In this document: in pieces, positions 8,128-18,680 of the stretch
How the letters are laid out: each line of letters begins with the position of its first letter
Numbering within the stretch: position 1 is the stretch's first letter
Source: Dehalococcoidia bacterium
GTDB lineage: Bacteria > Chloroflexota > Dehalococcoidia > UBA2979
NCBI GenBank assembly: GCA_009379925.1
Contig: WHSU01000016.1
Coordinates: forward strand, 1-64,000
DNA length: 64,000 nt
Direction of reading: 5' to 3'
The notes under the pieces: model-generated
Told to the model about the DNA's origin: nothing
Seen by the model: the letters and a program-made list of their open reading frames with translations, nothing else
Databases searched by the model: none
Translations under genes and position numbers: made by a program

Positions 8128-9069
8128 TCAGCCTCGCGCCGCGATCCAGGCCAGACTGCCGGTAGCACTGACTGCTGCCGCCGTTGCGACGAGCAGAAGG
8201 GCGGCGGGAGCGCTGGCCCCCGAGGGATCTCGGATCGGAGCGAAGGCGTCGATCTTGTCTTGAAGCTCCGACGGCGGTTCGACCGCGCGCCAGTATCCGC
8301 TGCCCTCGTTTACGTGGACGAGCAACTGATGCGCCCGCAGGTAGGTGTAGTCGAGGCGAGCGCCGTCGTCGAACAGGAGCGTCACCTCGATATCGGTCGA
8401 CGCAACTGGCCACTCGACATCCCGCAATGCTCCGTCGTGCAACGACCGGGAATGTCGCGTGAACGAGACCCTCGGTCCGAGGTCGGTCGCGATGATGTAG
8501 CGCTCGTCCGCCGCGCGAAGCGACCCGAGCACCGCATCTGCCTCCGCCGGCGAGAGCGCGCGACCATCGACGGACACCGCGATCGGCTCCCCCAGCACCG
8601 CCTCGGCGGCGAGACGGACCTCAAGGATCGTGGGCGCCGGCCCGATCGCGCCAGCCTTCGTGAGCGCGATGTACCGCCGAAGTACGCGGTTGCGGTCACC
8701 GTCGACTGTCGCCCAGGCCGGCATCCCACTGTCCGAGCGCAGTTTCACGACACCGGGCGTAGGGTAGTACGTCGCCGTGTCGTCGGCGGGTAGCGGTGCG
8801 CCGATGGCTCTGGCAAGAGAAGCCCAGGTCCAGTCGTACACCTCGTACCCCACGCCGAGGTCGCCCAGCGGCGGAGCTCGAAGCAGGGTCAGCTGGGATT
8901 GGCGTGAATGTAGAAGCGGTTGTTCCTCGTAGGGGAGGGCGACCACCTCCGACAGGTCGCCGCCCGAGATCGAACGCGGCGGCCCCTTAGCTTCGACGGC
9001 CCCCGCGCCTATCAGGGCGGCGAGGAACACCGGCACCAGGACTGTGGCGGCAAGAGAGCGTGTCCACAT
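8128..9069 (-). CDS. Secreted, C-terminally anchored hypothetical protein
   Basis: The 313-residue protein begins with a clear signal peptide (LAATVLVPVFLAALIGAGAVEA) with cleavage likely after AVEA. It ends with a hydrophobic stretch (about residues 288-308) and a short basic tail, so the middle should face outward, tethered to the membrane. The exported part is mixed alpha/beta with no motif I recognise. AGAGGTT just before the ATG is a weak ribosome site. It is convergent with the EEP gene and 45 bases downstream of the APH-like gene on the same strand. Function unknown. Confidence 0.7.
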   Translation of the reverse strand: MWTRSLAATVLVPVFLAALIGAGAVEAKGPPRSISGGDLSEVVALPYEEQPLLHSRQSQLTLLRAPPLGDLGVGYEVYDWTWASLARAIGAPLPADDTATYYPTPGVVKLRSDSGMPAWATVDGDRNRVLRRYIALTKAGAIGPAPTILEVRLAAEAVLGEPIAVSVDGRALSPAEADAVLGSLRAADERYIIATDLGPRVSFTRHSRSLHDGALRDVEWPVASTDIEVTLLFDDGARLDYTYLRAHQLLVHVNEGSGYWRAVEPPSELQDKIDAFAPIRDPSGASAPAALLLVATAAAVSATGSLAWIAARG

Positions 9070-9114
9070 AGAACCTCTACACCGCCAGGCACCGCCCGGT
9101 TCCCTCTACGTTGC

Positions 9115-10131
9115 CTACGGCTCCACTGTCCCGGGCTGCGGGTGTCCGGCGACGACGCGTGCGACGCGGCCGAGTTCCGGCTGTGCGGCCTCGAGGTCGG
9201 GGAGGCGGTCGTCGATGGATTCGCGTGTGGACTCGAGCATCCACACGTCGCCCGTGCGCGAGGCGATGGAGAGCGGCACCACAGCGTTCCAGATCTCGTT
9301 GGCGACCATCATCGCGGGGAGCATCGCTGCCTCGTCGGGCGAAAGCGGCGGCTCGGCGTGCGCGGTATAGCCGGTCATCCAGGAGTGCACCTTCGCGGCG
9401 TCCGCGCCGCAGTCCACGGCCAGGCTGCGGCCGATGTCGGCGACGCGGGCGTCCTCGTGCGCGAAGTCGAAGTCGAGGATGCCCGTCACGGTGTCGCCTT
9501 CGAACAGGACGTTGTTGCCGAGGCACTCGTTGTAGATCACCTGGTCGGGCAGGTCCGCGTAGCCCAGCGCCTCCAGCGCCTCGACGTTCCGGACGCGGGC
9601 GCCGTCCAGCGCGGCCGCGCGCCTCGCATCGATGCCTTCGAACCAGCCCAGTACTTCGGCGTATGAGCGATAGCCGTCCGGCAGCACGTACGTGTCGAGG
9701 TCGGTGACGCGCGAGAAGGTGGGGCGCTGGCCCGGCGAGTCCCACGCGCGGAGGTCGGTCTGGAGTAGCGCCAGCAGCGCGCCCATGCGCAGCAGCGAAC
9801 GCCGGTCGTTGCGGGGCGGCCCGCCGGGGAGATACGGGAAGAGCGACCAGCGGCCATCCTCGGTCTGAACGACCATCGAGCCGTCCGCTGCCGGGACGGG
9901 GGCGGCGACGGGCCAGTCGCGCCCGGCGAGAAACGCGAGCAGGTCGTGTTCGTAGGCGGTGGCCTCCGCGGCGTGGCGCGGGTTGTAGCGGCGCAGCACG
10001 TGGTGCGGCCCGGTCGCCGGTTCCACGAGCCAGTGCTCGTTGACCGCACCTCCGCGCATAGAGGAGGCGCCGGCGCCCTCGAGGCCCCACGCGGCGAGGG
10101 CGCGCGCCACGGCGGTCGGGTCGTCGGTCAT
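9115..10131 (-). CDS. APH-like (homoserine kinase type II-like) protein with altered catalytic loop
   Basis: This 338-residue protein has an APH/ChoK fold: GGAVNEHWLVE in the N-lobe, HVLRRYNPRHAAE, then FPYLPGGPP. The catalytic loop reads VIYNECLGNNVLF at about residues 198-210, where relatives have H-G-D-x-x-x-x-N. The general-base Asp is Glu202 and the preceding His is Tyr200. The metal-binding motif GILDFDFAH is intact. Activity is therefore uncertain, and it may bind rather than phosphorylate. I use the ATG at 10131 because TATCCT lies 6 bases upstream. The window has two normal APH genes for comparison. Confidence 0.75.
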   Translation of the reverse strand: MTDDPTAVARALAAWGLEGAGASSMRGGAVNEHWLVEPATGPHHVLRRYNPRHAAEATAYEHDLLAFLAGRDWPVAAPVPAADGSMVVQTEDGRWSLFPYLPGGPPRNDRRSLLRMGALLALLQTDLRAWDSPGQRPTFSRVTDLDTYVLPDGYRSYAEVLGWFEGIDARRAAALDGARVRNVEALEALGYADLPDQVIYNECLGNNVLFEGDTVTGILDFDFAHEDARVADIGRSLAVDCGADAAKVHSWMTGYTAHAEPPLSPDEAAMLPAMMVANEIWNAVVPLSIASRTGDVWMLESTRESIDDRLPDLEAAQPELGRVARVVAGHPQPGTVEP

Positions 10132-10137
10132 GCGTCG

Positions 10138-10143
10138 AGGATA
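10138..10143 (-). promoter_or_regulatory. TATCCT -10 box, 6 bases before the start codon
   Basis: On the minus strand TATCCT ends 6 bases before the ATG at 10131. No Shine-Dalgarno sequence is present, which predicts a leaderless message. Confidence 0.45.
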
Positions 10144-10196
10144 GCGGGTGGCTGTCGGGTCCCGTGCGCGCCGTGCCGATCCGCGCGGCCACGCCG

Positions 10197-10202
10197 TAAT
10201 AT
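10197..10202 (+). promoter_or_regulatory. TAATAT -10 box candidate
   Basis: TAATAT stands out in a very G+C-rich stretch, 50 bases before the small gene at 10253, which has its own ribosome site. No -35 box is evident. This would be a conventional leadered promoter. Confidence 0.35.
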
Positions 10203-10252
10203 GCGCCGGCGATGGCGCCGCCATCGAGGGACCGGGCACGAGGGGAGCACCG

Positions 10253-10405
10253 ATGGGCATCAGCGAGGCGCTGCTGCGCGCGCACCAGGGCGACCCGCTG
10301 CCCGAGGACTACGACCTCGATCGCCTCTCGCAGCGGCTCGACGAGCTCGGGCGCGTGGTCGTGCGCATCACGCCGCAGCGCGTGGTCGGACTCGAGCAGG
10401 CTTGA
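10253..10405 (+). CDS. Small hypothetical protein, 50 residues
   Basis: A 50-residue frame follows a good Shine-Dalgarno sequence (AGGGGAG, 6 bases before the ATG). The protein starts MGISEALLRAHQ, is acidic in the middle (PEDYDLDRL) and ends RVVGLEQA; it looks soluble and helical. I do not recognise the family. It sits divergently from the APH-like gene and 73 bases upstream of a hydrolase. The ribosome site, TAATAT box and balanced composition support a real gene. Confidence 0.55.
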   Translation: MGISEALLRAHQGDPLPEDYDLDRLSQRLDELGRVVVRITPQRVVGLEQA

Positions 10406-10432
10406 CGCGCGGTCACCTCCGGCGGGCGGGCG

Positions 10433-10438
10433 TATGAT
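10433..10438 (+). promoter_or_regulatory. TATGAT -10 box candidate for the hydrolase
   Basis: TATGAT lies 40 bases before the ATG at 10479. A TTGACG at 10402-10407 is 25 bases away, too far to be a standard partner, so only the -10 is proposed. Confidence 0.3.
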
Positions 10439-10478
10439 GGCGCGCGCACCGGCCGCGGAGCGGCAACGAGGGGGACAG

Positions 10479-11312
10479 ATGGCACACCAGACGGTCAACG
10501 GCGTGGAGCTGTTCTACGAAGAGATGGGCTCAGGAGACCCGATCCTGATGCACCACGGCTACACCGGGTCGCACGATGCGTGGCTCGACCTGATCGCCCC
10601 GCGCCTGCGGGACCGCTACCGGTGCATCGTCATGGACGGGCGAGGCGCGGGCGACAGCGCGCAGCCCGAGGGCGGCTACACGCTGGAGCAGTACGCGCTC
10701 GACGTCATCGGGATGGCCGACGCGCTGGGCCTCGACCGCTTCACCTACGTCGGCCACTCGATGGGCGGCGGCATCGGCTTCCGGCTCGGCCTGGACCACG
10801 CCGGGCGGCTGGACCGGCTGGTGCTCGTCGCGCCGATTCCATCGGGCGGTATCCAGGCGCAGCCCGAGGTACACGAGCAGGCACGAGCCTTGCGCGACGC
10901 GCCGGACGGCCGCGAGCAGATGCTCCGCCAGCGACTGGCGCTGCGCGTGCGCGCTTCGGAGGCAATGACCGAGCAATCGCTGGACCGCGCGCTATCCGTC
11001 TCGGAGGGGCACTTCGAGGAGTCGTGGCACGCGATGCAGGCGCTCGATGTCACGGACCGCCTCGCCGAGCTGACGACGCCGACGCTGATCGTCGCCGGCG
11101 CCGCGGACGGGCTGTGCGCCGCGAACGTGGCGGACTGGCAGCGCCTGCCGAACGCGACGCTCCACGTCTTCAGCCGCGTGGGTCACTCGATTCCGAGCGA
11201 TGTTCCGGACGAGTTCGCGCAGGTGCTCGCCGACTTCTTCGAGCACGGCGTGGTGAACGCGCAGACGCAGCAGGCGAAACTGCGGGACGCGACGGGCGTG
11301 CCGGCCCGATAG
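10479..11312 (+). CDS. Alpha/beta hydrolase
   Basis: The 277-residue protein is a canonical alpha/beta-fold hydrolase. The oxyanion region is HHGYTGSHDAW, the nucleophile elbow is GHSMGGGIGF (Ser near residue 96), the acid is probably in VAGAADGLC, and the catalytic His is in RVGHSIPSD. A lid region separates the last two. There is no signal peptide. It is most similar in layout to epoxide hydrolase/haloperoxidase-type enzymes; the substrate is unknown. It begins a same-strand run with a second hydrolase and an alcohol dehydrogenase, suggesting a small catabolic unit. Confidence 0.85.
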   Translation: MAHQTVNGVELFYEEMGSGDPILMHHGYTGSHDAWLDLIAPRLRDRYRCIVMDGRGAGDSAQPEGGYTLEQYALDVIGMADALGLDRFTYVGHSMGGGIGFRLGLDHAGRLDRLVLVAPIPSGGIQAQPEVHEQARALRDAPDGREQMLRQRLALRVRASEAMTEQSLDRALSVSEGHFEESWHAMQALDVTDRLAELTTPTLIVAGAADGLCAANVADWQRLPNATLHVFSRVGHSIPSDVPDEFAQVLADFFEHGVVNAQTQQAKLRDATGVPAR

Positions 11313-11408
11313 CACGGAGCGGCGGAGCCCCGGTCCCGCTCGCGCTGACCCTGTCGAAGCGTGGGCGGGCCTCGATGCCCCGATGCGGCGAATGAAGCAG
11401 GAGGACAC

Positions 11409-12323
11409 ATGCCTCGAGCGACGGTCAACGGCATCGACACGGAGTACGAGGTGCGCGGCGACGGCGTCCCGGTGCTCTTCATCCACGGGGGATACGGCGG
11501 CCACGCCTCCACCCTCGCGCCGCTCGCGGAGCCCCAGGGCTCGTTCCTGGCGGAAGCGGGGCGGGCGATCACCTACGACCGCCGCTGCGCCTACCGCTCG
11601 CAGTACGTGCTGCACGAGTACGACCTCGCCGACATCGCTTCCGACGCCTTCGCGCTGCTCGACCACCTCGAAGTCCCGCGCGCGGTCGTGGTTGGCTCGT
11701 CGGCGGGCGGCCCGGTCGCGCTGCAGTTCGCGCTGACGTGGCCGGAGCGCGTGATCGCCCTGGCCCTGCCGAACACCGGCGCGGCCCTGATGTCGCTCGA
11801 ACCGTACGCGGACCAGACGCGCTACACGCCGGCCGTCCAGCAGCGCCTGGAGTTCGTGCGCGGACGCCTCGCCCACGTGGAGGGGGCCCGCGCCGAGGGC
11901 GACCGTGCCGCCTTCGAAGCCCGACGGGAGGAGCTGCGGCATCCCCCCGAAGCAGCGGAGGGCGCGGCGAACCCGGCGCGCGCCGCGCAGCTGCGGGCGG
12001 CGCTGGAGGCAGCCTCCGACGACGACCTCCTCACCTACTCGACGGGCGAGCTGCGCAACCTCGGCGCGTACGCCGCGAAAGACCTCTCGCCTCGCCTCGG
12101 TGAGCTGAGCATGCCGGTGTGCATCGTGCACGGCGACGCGGATGAGCGCGTGCCCATCCAGTACGGCCGCGACCTGGCCGCCGGGATCGCGCAGTCCGAG
12201 TTCCACACGATCGCGGGCGCCGGCCACGGCATCACCTCGAATGCCGAGGCGCGCGGGATCCTCGTGGACTGGGTGCGCCGCGTGGCTGCCGGTGAGCCGG
12301 CGACGGCAGGAGGCCGAGCGTGA
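11409..12323 (+). CDS. Alpha/beta hydrolase
   Basis: This 304-residue hydrolase starts MPRATVNGIDTEYEV, close to the start of its upstream neighbour. Its elbow is VGSSAGGPVAL, with Ser in the nucleophile position. The acid is probably in VHGDADERVP and the His in GAGHGITSN. A charged insertion around residues 155-205 (repeated Glu, Arg and Ala) replaces the usual lid. The ATG at 11409 follows GGAGG with suitable spacing (GCAGGAGGACAC). Its stop overlaps the next gene's GTG by 4 bases, so translation is probably coupled to the alcohol dehydrogenase. Confidence 0.82.
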   Translation: MPRATVNGIDTEYEVRGDGVPVLFIHGGYGGHASTLAPLAEPQGSFLAEAGRAITYDRRCAYRSQYVLHEYDLADIASDAFALLDHLEVPRAVVVGSSAGGPVALQFALTWPERVIALALPNTGAALMSLEPYADQTRYTPAVQQRLEFVRGRLAHVEGARAEGDRAAFEARREELRHPPEAAEGAANPARAAQLRAALEAASDDDLLTYSTGELRNLGAYAAKDLSPRLGELSMPVCIVHGDADERVPIQYGRDLAAGIAQSEFHTIAGAGHGITSNAEARGILVDWVRRVAAGEPATAGGRA

Positions 12324-13414
12324 GGGGCGCTCTGCTGCGCGAGGCGCCGGGGCGCCTCGTGATCGAGGACCTCCAGCAGGAAGGCCCGCGCTCCGGCGAA
12401 GTGCTGGTGCGCATGGGCGCCGCCGGCGTCTGCGCTAGCGACCACCACGTGATGTGCGGCACCGCCGTACTCCCGATGCCGTGCGTCCTCGGTCACGAGG
12501 GTGCGGGCACCGTCGAGGCCGTGGGCGAAGGCGTCACGAGCGTCCGGCCGGGCGACCGCTGCATCCTCTCGTTCGTCTCGGCCTGCGGACACTGCGCGCG
12601 CTGCCGCACCGGCCATCCGCAGTTGTGCGACACCAACGCGCTGACTGGCGCCCGGCAGTACGACGGCACCACGAGGTTGCGCGACGCCTCGGGCGCCGAG
12701 GTGCTCCAGATGTCGAAGCTGGGCGTCTTCTCGGAATCCCTGGTGGGGCCGGCGCAGGCGTGCTTCCCCATCCCCGACGAAGTCCCGTTCGAGGCGGCTG
12801 CGCTCATGGGCTGCTCCGTGGCGACCGGCTTCGGCACGGTGGCGAATGCGCCCGGTGTGCGGCCGGGGATGACCGTCGCCGTCTTCGGCGCGGGCGGCGT
12901 CGGCCTCCACGCCGTGCAGGGCGCCCGCGTCCTCAACGCCTCGCGGATCATCGCAGTCGACGTATCTGAGTCGAAGTTGGAGTTCGCCGCGCGCTTCGGC
13001 GCCACGGACCGCGTGGACGCGAGCGTCGAGGACCCGGTCGAGGCGATCCGTGCGCTCACCGGCGGCGAAGGCGTGGAGTTCGCCTTCGACACGTTCGGCA
13101 GCAGCGCCACCGTGCAGGCCGCGGTGGACAGCCTCGGTAAGAACGGCGTCGCGGTGATCGCCGGGCTGGCGCCGCTGGGCGACCGTGCCGGCATCGACCT
13201 GGTGGACCTCGTGCGCAAGCAGAAGCGCGTGATCGGCGCGTACTACGGCAGCGCCAGCCCGCACGACACGTTCCGCCAGGTGCTGGACCTGTACCTGCGC
13301 GGCGCGCTGCTCGTCGACGAGGTGGTGCAGCGGCGCTATCCGCTGGACGAGATCAACGAGGGCTTCGCGGCGCTGGAGCGGGGCGAGAACGGCCGCGGCG
13401 TGATCGTCTTCTAG
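12320..13414 (+). CDS. Zinc-dependent alcohol dehydrogenase
   Basis: The 364-residue protein is a medium-chain NAD(P)-dependent alcohol dehydrogenase. Catalytic zinc ligands appear in AAGVCASDHH (Cys) and GHEGAGTVEAVGEGV (His-Glu). The structural zinc site is CGHCARCRTGHPQLC. The Rossmann dinucleotide motif is VFGAGGVGLHAVQGA, with IIAVDVSESK after it, where the Asp favours NAD. The GTG start overlaps the hydrolase stop (GTGA). It resembles class III/arylalcohol-type ADHs; the actual alcohol is unknown, perhaps the product of a neighbouring hydrolase. Confidence 0.88.
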   Translation: MRGALLREAPGRLVIEDLQQEGPRSGEVLVRMGAAGVCASDHHVMCGTAVLPMPCVLGHEGAGTVEAVGEGVTSVRPGDRCILSFVSACGHCARCRTGHPQLCDTNALTGARQYDGTTRLRDASGAEVLQMSKLGVFSESLVGPAQACFPIPDEVPFEAAALMGCSVATGFGTVANAPGVRPGMTVAVFGAGGVGLHAVQGARVLNASRIIAVDVSESKLEFAARFGATDRVDASVEDPVEAIRALTGGEGVEFAFDTFGSSATVQAAVDSLGKNGVAVIAGLAPLGDRAGIDLVDLVRKQKRVIGAYYGSASPHDTFRQVLDLYLRGALLVDEVVQRRYPLDEINEGFAALERGENGRGVIVF

Positions 13415-13610
13415 ACACGAGCGTCCGCTGCGCCTCGCAGTGGGGGGTTCCTCTGACGAATCGTAGGCGGGGGCTGGGCCTCCGCCGGGCGGGTCTGAAA
13501 AATCCGTTGCGGATACTAGGATTCTCCCGATCAGGCATAGTGCCAAAGCCGAAGTGTTTGTATTCTGTCGACAATCCTGCGGCGGGCGGGCTGAAGGAGG
13601 AGATGGATAC

Positions 13611-13928
13611 ATGAACAAGGGTGAGTTGGTTGCATTGGTCGCCGCGACGTCCGGGACGTCTGCCAGCGACGCGGAACGAGTCCTGAACGGCTTCCGCGAC
13701 GTGGTGCAGACGAAGGTGAAGTCCGGCGAGGAGATCACCTACCCGGGCCTGGGTAAGTGGAGCCGCGTCGCGCGCAAGGCGCGCACCGCGCGCAACCCGC
13801 GCACGGGCGAGACGGTGAAGGTCGCCGCCAGCAAGGCGCCGAAGTTCACCGCGGCCGCCGGCCTGCGCAACGTCGTGAACGGGAAGGCCGCCGCGCCCAA
13901 GCTGGCGAGGGTCAAGGCCGCCAAGTAG
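13611..13928 (+). CDS. hup: HU-family DNA-binding protein
   Basis: This 105-residue histone-like protein should bend and compact DNA as a dimer. The N-terminal helices (NKGELVALVAATSG, SDAERVLNGFRDVV) are followed by the beta saddle (YPGLGKWSRV) and the arm (RTARNPRTGETVKV). A Lys-rich tail (KLARVKAAK) follows. The canonical GFGTF is here PGLGKW. AAGGAGGAG sits 9 bases before the ATG, one of the best ribosome sites in the window. A strong terminator follows. The 197-base gap upstream is unusually A+T-rich for this window and should hold the promoter, but I cannot pick one box with confidence. Confidence 0.9.
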   Translation: MNKGELVALVAATSGTSASDAERVLNGFRDVVQTKVKSGEEITYPGLGKWSRVARKARTARNPRTGETVKVAASKAPKFTAAAGLRNVVNGKAAAPKLARVKAAK

Positions 13929-14010
13929 GCGGACCTCGTGGGCCTCGGGACCAGCCCGGAGGCCGGCTGCCATCGAGCGCTTCGGCCCCGCTCGCGTCGT
14001 GACCGACGAG

Positions 14011-14045
14011 ACCGGGCGGCTCAATGAGCCGCCCGGTTTTCTTGT
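14011..14045 (+). terminator. Strong intrinsic terminator after hup
   Basis: ACCGGGCGGCTCA (14011-14023) pairs perfectly with TGAGCCGCCCGGT (14025-14037), and TTTCTT follows. This is the only textbook rho-independent terminator in the window, as expected for a highly expressed HU gene. Confidence 0.9.
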
Positions 14046-14096
14046 GCGCGCCACAGGGCCCCGCCCCCACCGCACGACCGAGACGTGAGGCCCCGG

Positions 14097-14102
14097 TACG
14101 CT
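14097..14102 (+). promoter_or_regulatory. TACGCT -10 box, 6 bases before the start codon
   Basis: TACGCT ends 6 bases before the ATG at 14109, with no ribosome site between. It fits the leaderless pattern. Confidence 0.45.
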
Positions 14103-14108
14103 GTGCCG

Positions 14109-14771
14109 ATGGACAGCCTGGAAGCGCTCTGCGCCGAGGTCATCGAGTGCCGGCGCTGCCCTCGACTGGTGGAGTGGCGTGAACGGGTCGCCCGTGAGAA
14201 GCGGGCGTCGTTCGCGGACTGGGACTACTGGGGGCGCCCGCTACCGGGCTTCGGAGACGCCGCGGCACGCATTGTGGTCGTCGGGCTCGCGCCGGCGGCA
14301 CATGGAGGCAATCGCACCGGCCGCATCTTCACGGGCGACCGCTCCGGCGACTGGCTCTTCCGCGCGCTGCACCACGCCGGCCTGGCGAACCAGCCCACGA
14401 GCGATCACCGAGACGACGGACTCGCCCTGCGCGACACGTACGTCACGGCCGCTGTGCGTTGCGCGCCCCCCGACAACAAACCGGCGCCCGCGGAGCGCGA
14501 CAACTGCGCCCCGTACCTCGAGCGTGAGATCGCGCTGCTGAGGCGCGCGCGGGTCTACGTCGCGCTGGGCGCGTTCGCCGCTGGGAACCTCGCACGCCAC
14601 TTCGCACTGCGGCCGCGCCCACGCTTCGGCCACGGCGTGGAAGTGCCGCTGCCGGGTGGCCGGACGCTGCTCGGCTCGTATCACCCGAGTCAGCGAAACA
14701 CGTTCACCGGTCTGCTGACCGAGGACATGTTCGACACGGTCTTTCGCCGCGCTCGCGAACTGGCCGGTTGA
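14109..14771 (+). CDS. Uracil-DNA glycosylase, family 5 (UdgB type)
   Basis: This 220-residue enzyme removes uracil, and probably other deaminated bases, from DNA. Motif A is VGLAPAAHGGNRTGRIFTGD, the signature of family 5, which lacks the catalytic Asp or Asn of families 1 and 4. Motif B is SYHPSQRN. Cysteines in CRRCPRL (near residue 14), VRCAPP and DNCAPYL can supply the 4Fe-4S cluster. A GTG eight codons upstream is possible, but the ATG fits the TACGCT box. The divergence of hup and phosphoribosyltransferase neighbours gives no functional link. Confidence 0.88.
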   Translation: MDSLEALCAEVIECRRCPRLVEWRERVAREKRASFADWDYWGRPLPGFGDAAARIVVVGLAPAAHGGNRTGRIFTGDRSGDWLFRALHHAGLANQPTSDHRDDGLALRDTYVTAAVRCAPPDNKPAPAERDNCAPYLEREIALLRRARVYVALGAFAAGNLARHFALRPRPRFGHGVEVPLPGGRTLLGSYHPSQRNTFTGLLTEDMFDTVFRRARELAG

Positions 14772-14777
14772 CCGCCG

Positions 14778-15488
14778 TCACCTCGGCGCCCCGCGCTGCC
14801 CGCCGGCGCCGCTCGTTGCATTGAGGGACTCGCGCGATTCAGCCAGCAGGCGGCGGACCTCGGCGTCCGAGGTGGGCTTGAAGTCCTGGTACCACAAACC
14901 GACCGCGCGGAATGGCTCCGGCGTGGCCGCGCACACGATGTCGTCCGCGATGTCGGCGAACTCCCGGCATGTCTCCACGGACGCCACCGGCACCGCGACC
15001 GTGATCGAAGACGGTTCGCGCCGGCGCAGCGCCTGCAACGCGGCTCGCATCGACGCTCCGGTCGCTAGCCCGTCGTCCACGAGGATGACCGGGCGGTCGG
15101 TCACATCGATCGGCGGCCGGCCGTCGCGGTACAGCTCCTCGCGGCGCCGTAGTTCCAGCATCTCGCCTTCCGCGACGCGCTCGATGGCCGCTTCGCTTAC
15201 CCGCATGGCGTCGACGACCTCTTCGTTCATGGCGCGCCAGCCGCCGCTCGCGATCGCGCCCATCGCCAGCTCCTCGTGGCCGGGGAGGCCTAGCTTCCGG
15301 ACCAGAACAATGTCGAGCGGCAACTCCAGAACGCGCGCCACCTCGAACCCCACGGGGACGCCGCCGCGAGGCAGGGCGAGCACCACCGAGTGGGAGGCGA
15401 CGCCGCCGGGCCGGGCGGCGACCACACGGGCGAGCGCGCGGCCACCCGCGCGGCGGTCGGCGAAGGGGACCGGGAATTGTGCGACCAT
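14778..15488 (-). CDS. Phosphoribosyltransferase-like protein
   Basis: The 236-residue protein has a type I PRTase domain with the PRPP loop VILVDDGLATGASMRA (about residues 122-137). LALPRGGVPVGFEVA and VRKLGLPGHEE lie upstream. This class, often called erythromycin-esterase-linked or stand-alone PRTases, lacks a clear base-recognition hood, so the substrate is unknown. The start at 15488 is chosen over an in-frame ATG 28 codons upstream because homologues begin near FADRRAGGRAL. The stop is 6 bases from the convergent glycosylase stop. Confidence 0.78.
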   Translation of the reverse strand: MVAQFPVPFADRRAGGRALARVVAARPGGVASHSVVLALPRGGVPVGFEVARVLELPLDIVLVRKLGLPGHEELAMGAIASGGWRAMNEEVVDAMRVSEAAIERVAEGEMLELRRREELYRDGRPPIDVTDRPVILVDDGLATGASMRAALQALRRREPSSITVAVPVASVETCREFADIADDIVCAATPEPFRAVGLWYQDFKPTSDAEVRRLLAESRESLNATSGAGGQRGAPR

Positions 15489-15652
15489 CGGACGCCCCCT
15501 GACTGACACCAGGACAGGCGTCGATGGCCGTCCGGTCCGCGGCGCCCCGACTGGTATCGGTGATCTCAACATACCGCGACGCTCAAGCGCTCTGCGCGCC
15601 GCTCTTCGCGCCGCTCTTCGTGGCGCCCTCGGACCGCGTGGTGTGGGGCCAG

Positions 15653-17628
<1,976 letters not shown>

Positions 17629-17632
<4 letters not shown>

Positions 17633-18594
17633 CGGCCACCCACCTCGCCGGCGAATGCCGCGGGCGGCGCGCCGTCCCCCCACCACTCGATTTCCGGCGT
17701 CAGTTCGATGCCCGCGTGTCCGCGCACGCGCTCGCACACGAGCCGCATGACCTCCGCGACGTCCGCCGCCGTCGCCGAGCCGTCGTGCACGATGAAGTTC
17801 GCGTGCATGTCGCTCACCCGCGCGCCCCCGGCGGCGAGCCCCTTGCACCCGGCCGCCTCGACGAGCCGCCCGGCGAAGTCGCCGGGCGGGTTGCGGAAGA
17901 TCGAGCCCGCGTTTGGTGTGGCGGTCGGCTGCGAGCGCTGGCGCGCCTCCAGCAGCCGCCGCATCTCCGCCTCGACCTCCGCCCGAGGGTGCGGCGTGAG
18001 CCCGAGCGTGGCCGTGAGCACGATCGCGCCCGAAGCACGCAGGCTGGTCGTGCGGTATCCGAAGGTGAGCGCCTCCCGTTCCAGCGTGCACACCTCGCCG
18101 CCGCGCAGCACCTCCACGCGCCGCACCAGGGCGCCGATGTCCCGGCCGTCGCCGATGCCGGCGTTGCTCTGCAGGGCCCCACCCACCGAGCCGGGGATGC
18201 CGATGGCAAACTCGAGGCCACCGAGGTCCCGCTCAGCGGCGGCGCGAGCGAGTGCCGGCAGCATCACGGCCCCGCCCGCCGTCACCTCGGGCGACTCGCG
18301 CGCCTCGGAACCGTCGAAGCGCACCTCGCCGCACGCTCGGCGCAGCGCCAGGACCACAGCCGTTACACCGTCGTCCGAGACGAGCACGTTCGAGCCGCCC
18401 CCCAGCACCCTGACTGGCAATCCGGCATCCGCCGCCCACGCCGTGATGCGCGCCAGCGTATCGATGTCCGGCGGCTCGCCGAAGTAGGCGGCCGGACCGC
18501 CAATCCGGAGGTAGGTATGCCGGCCGAGTGGCTCGTCCCGGCGCAGATCGAGTTCGCCCGGGGGTTCGGGGCGCGACAGCCGTGATGCACGCAT
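17629..18594 (-). CDS. murB: UDP-N-acetylmuramate dehydrogenase
   Basis: MurB reduces UDP-GlcNAc-enolpyruvate to UDP-MurNAc in peptidoglycan synthesis, using FAD and NADPH. The 321-residue protein has YLRIGGPAAYF, LGGGSNVLVSDDG (FAD pyrophosphate loop), GIPGSVGGALQSNAG, the catalytic Ser in NAGSIFRNP and a C-terminal TPEIEWWG with the proton-donor Glu. MurB implies a peptidoglycan wall. A TAAGAT box 7 bases before the ATG suggests a leaderless message. It is followed, with a 4-base overlap, by the histidine kinase; a mur/dcw cluster is absent. Confidence 0.93.
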
Positions 18595-18601
18595 GCCCTC
18601 G

Positions 18602-18607
18602 ATCTTA
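18602..18607 (-). promoter_or_regulatory. TAAGAT -10 box, 7 bases before the murB start
   Basis: On the minus strand TAAGAT ends 7 bases before the ATG at 18594, and no Shine-Dalgarno sequence intervenes. It would drive murB and the coupled kinase as a leaderless message. Confidence 0.45.
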
Positions 18608-18680
18608 GCCGGGCGGACGGGTGGCTGCCGGGTGATACTGGCGGTTGTTGCGAGTTCGAAAGGCTGGAGACACGCGTCTC

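Noticed and set aside
10402-10438. TTGACG and TATGAT as a promoter pair for the hydrolase at 10479
   Set aside because: The spacer is 25 bases, outside the usual 16-19. Only the -10 is kept as a candidate.
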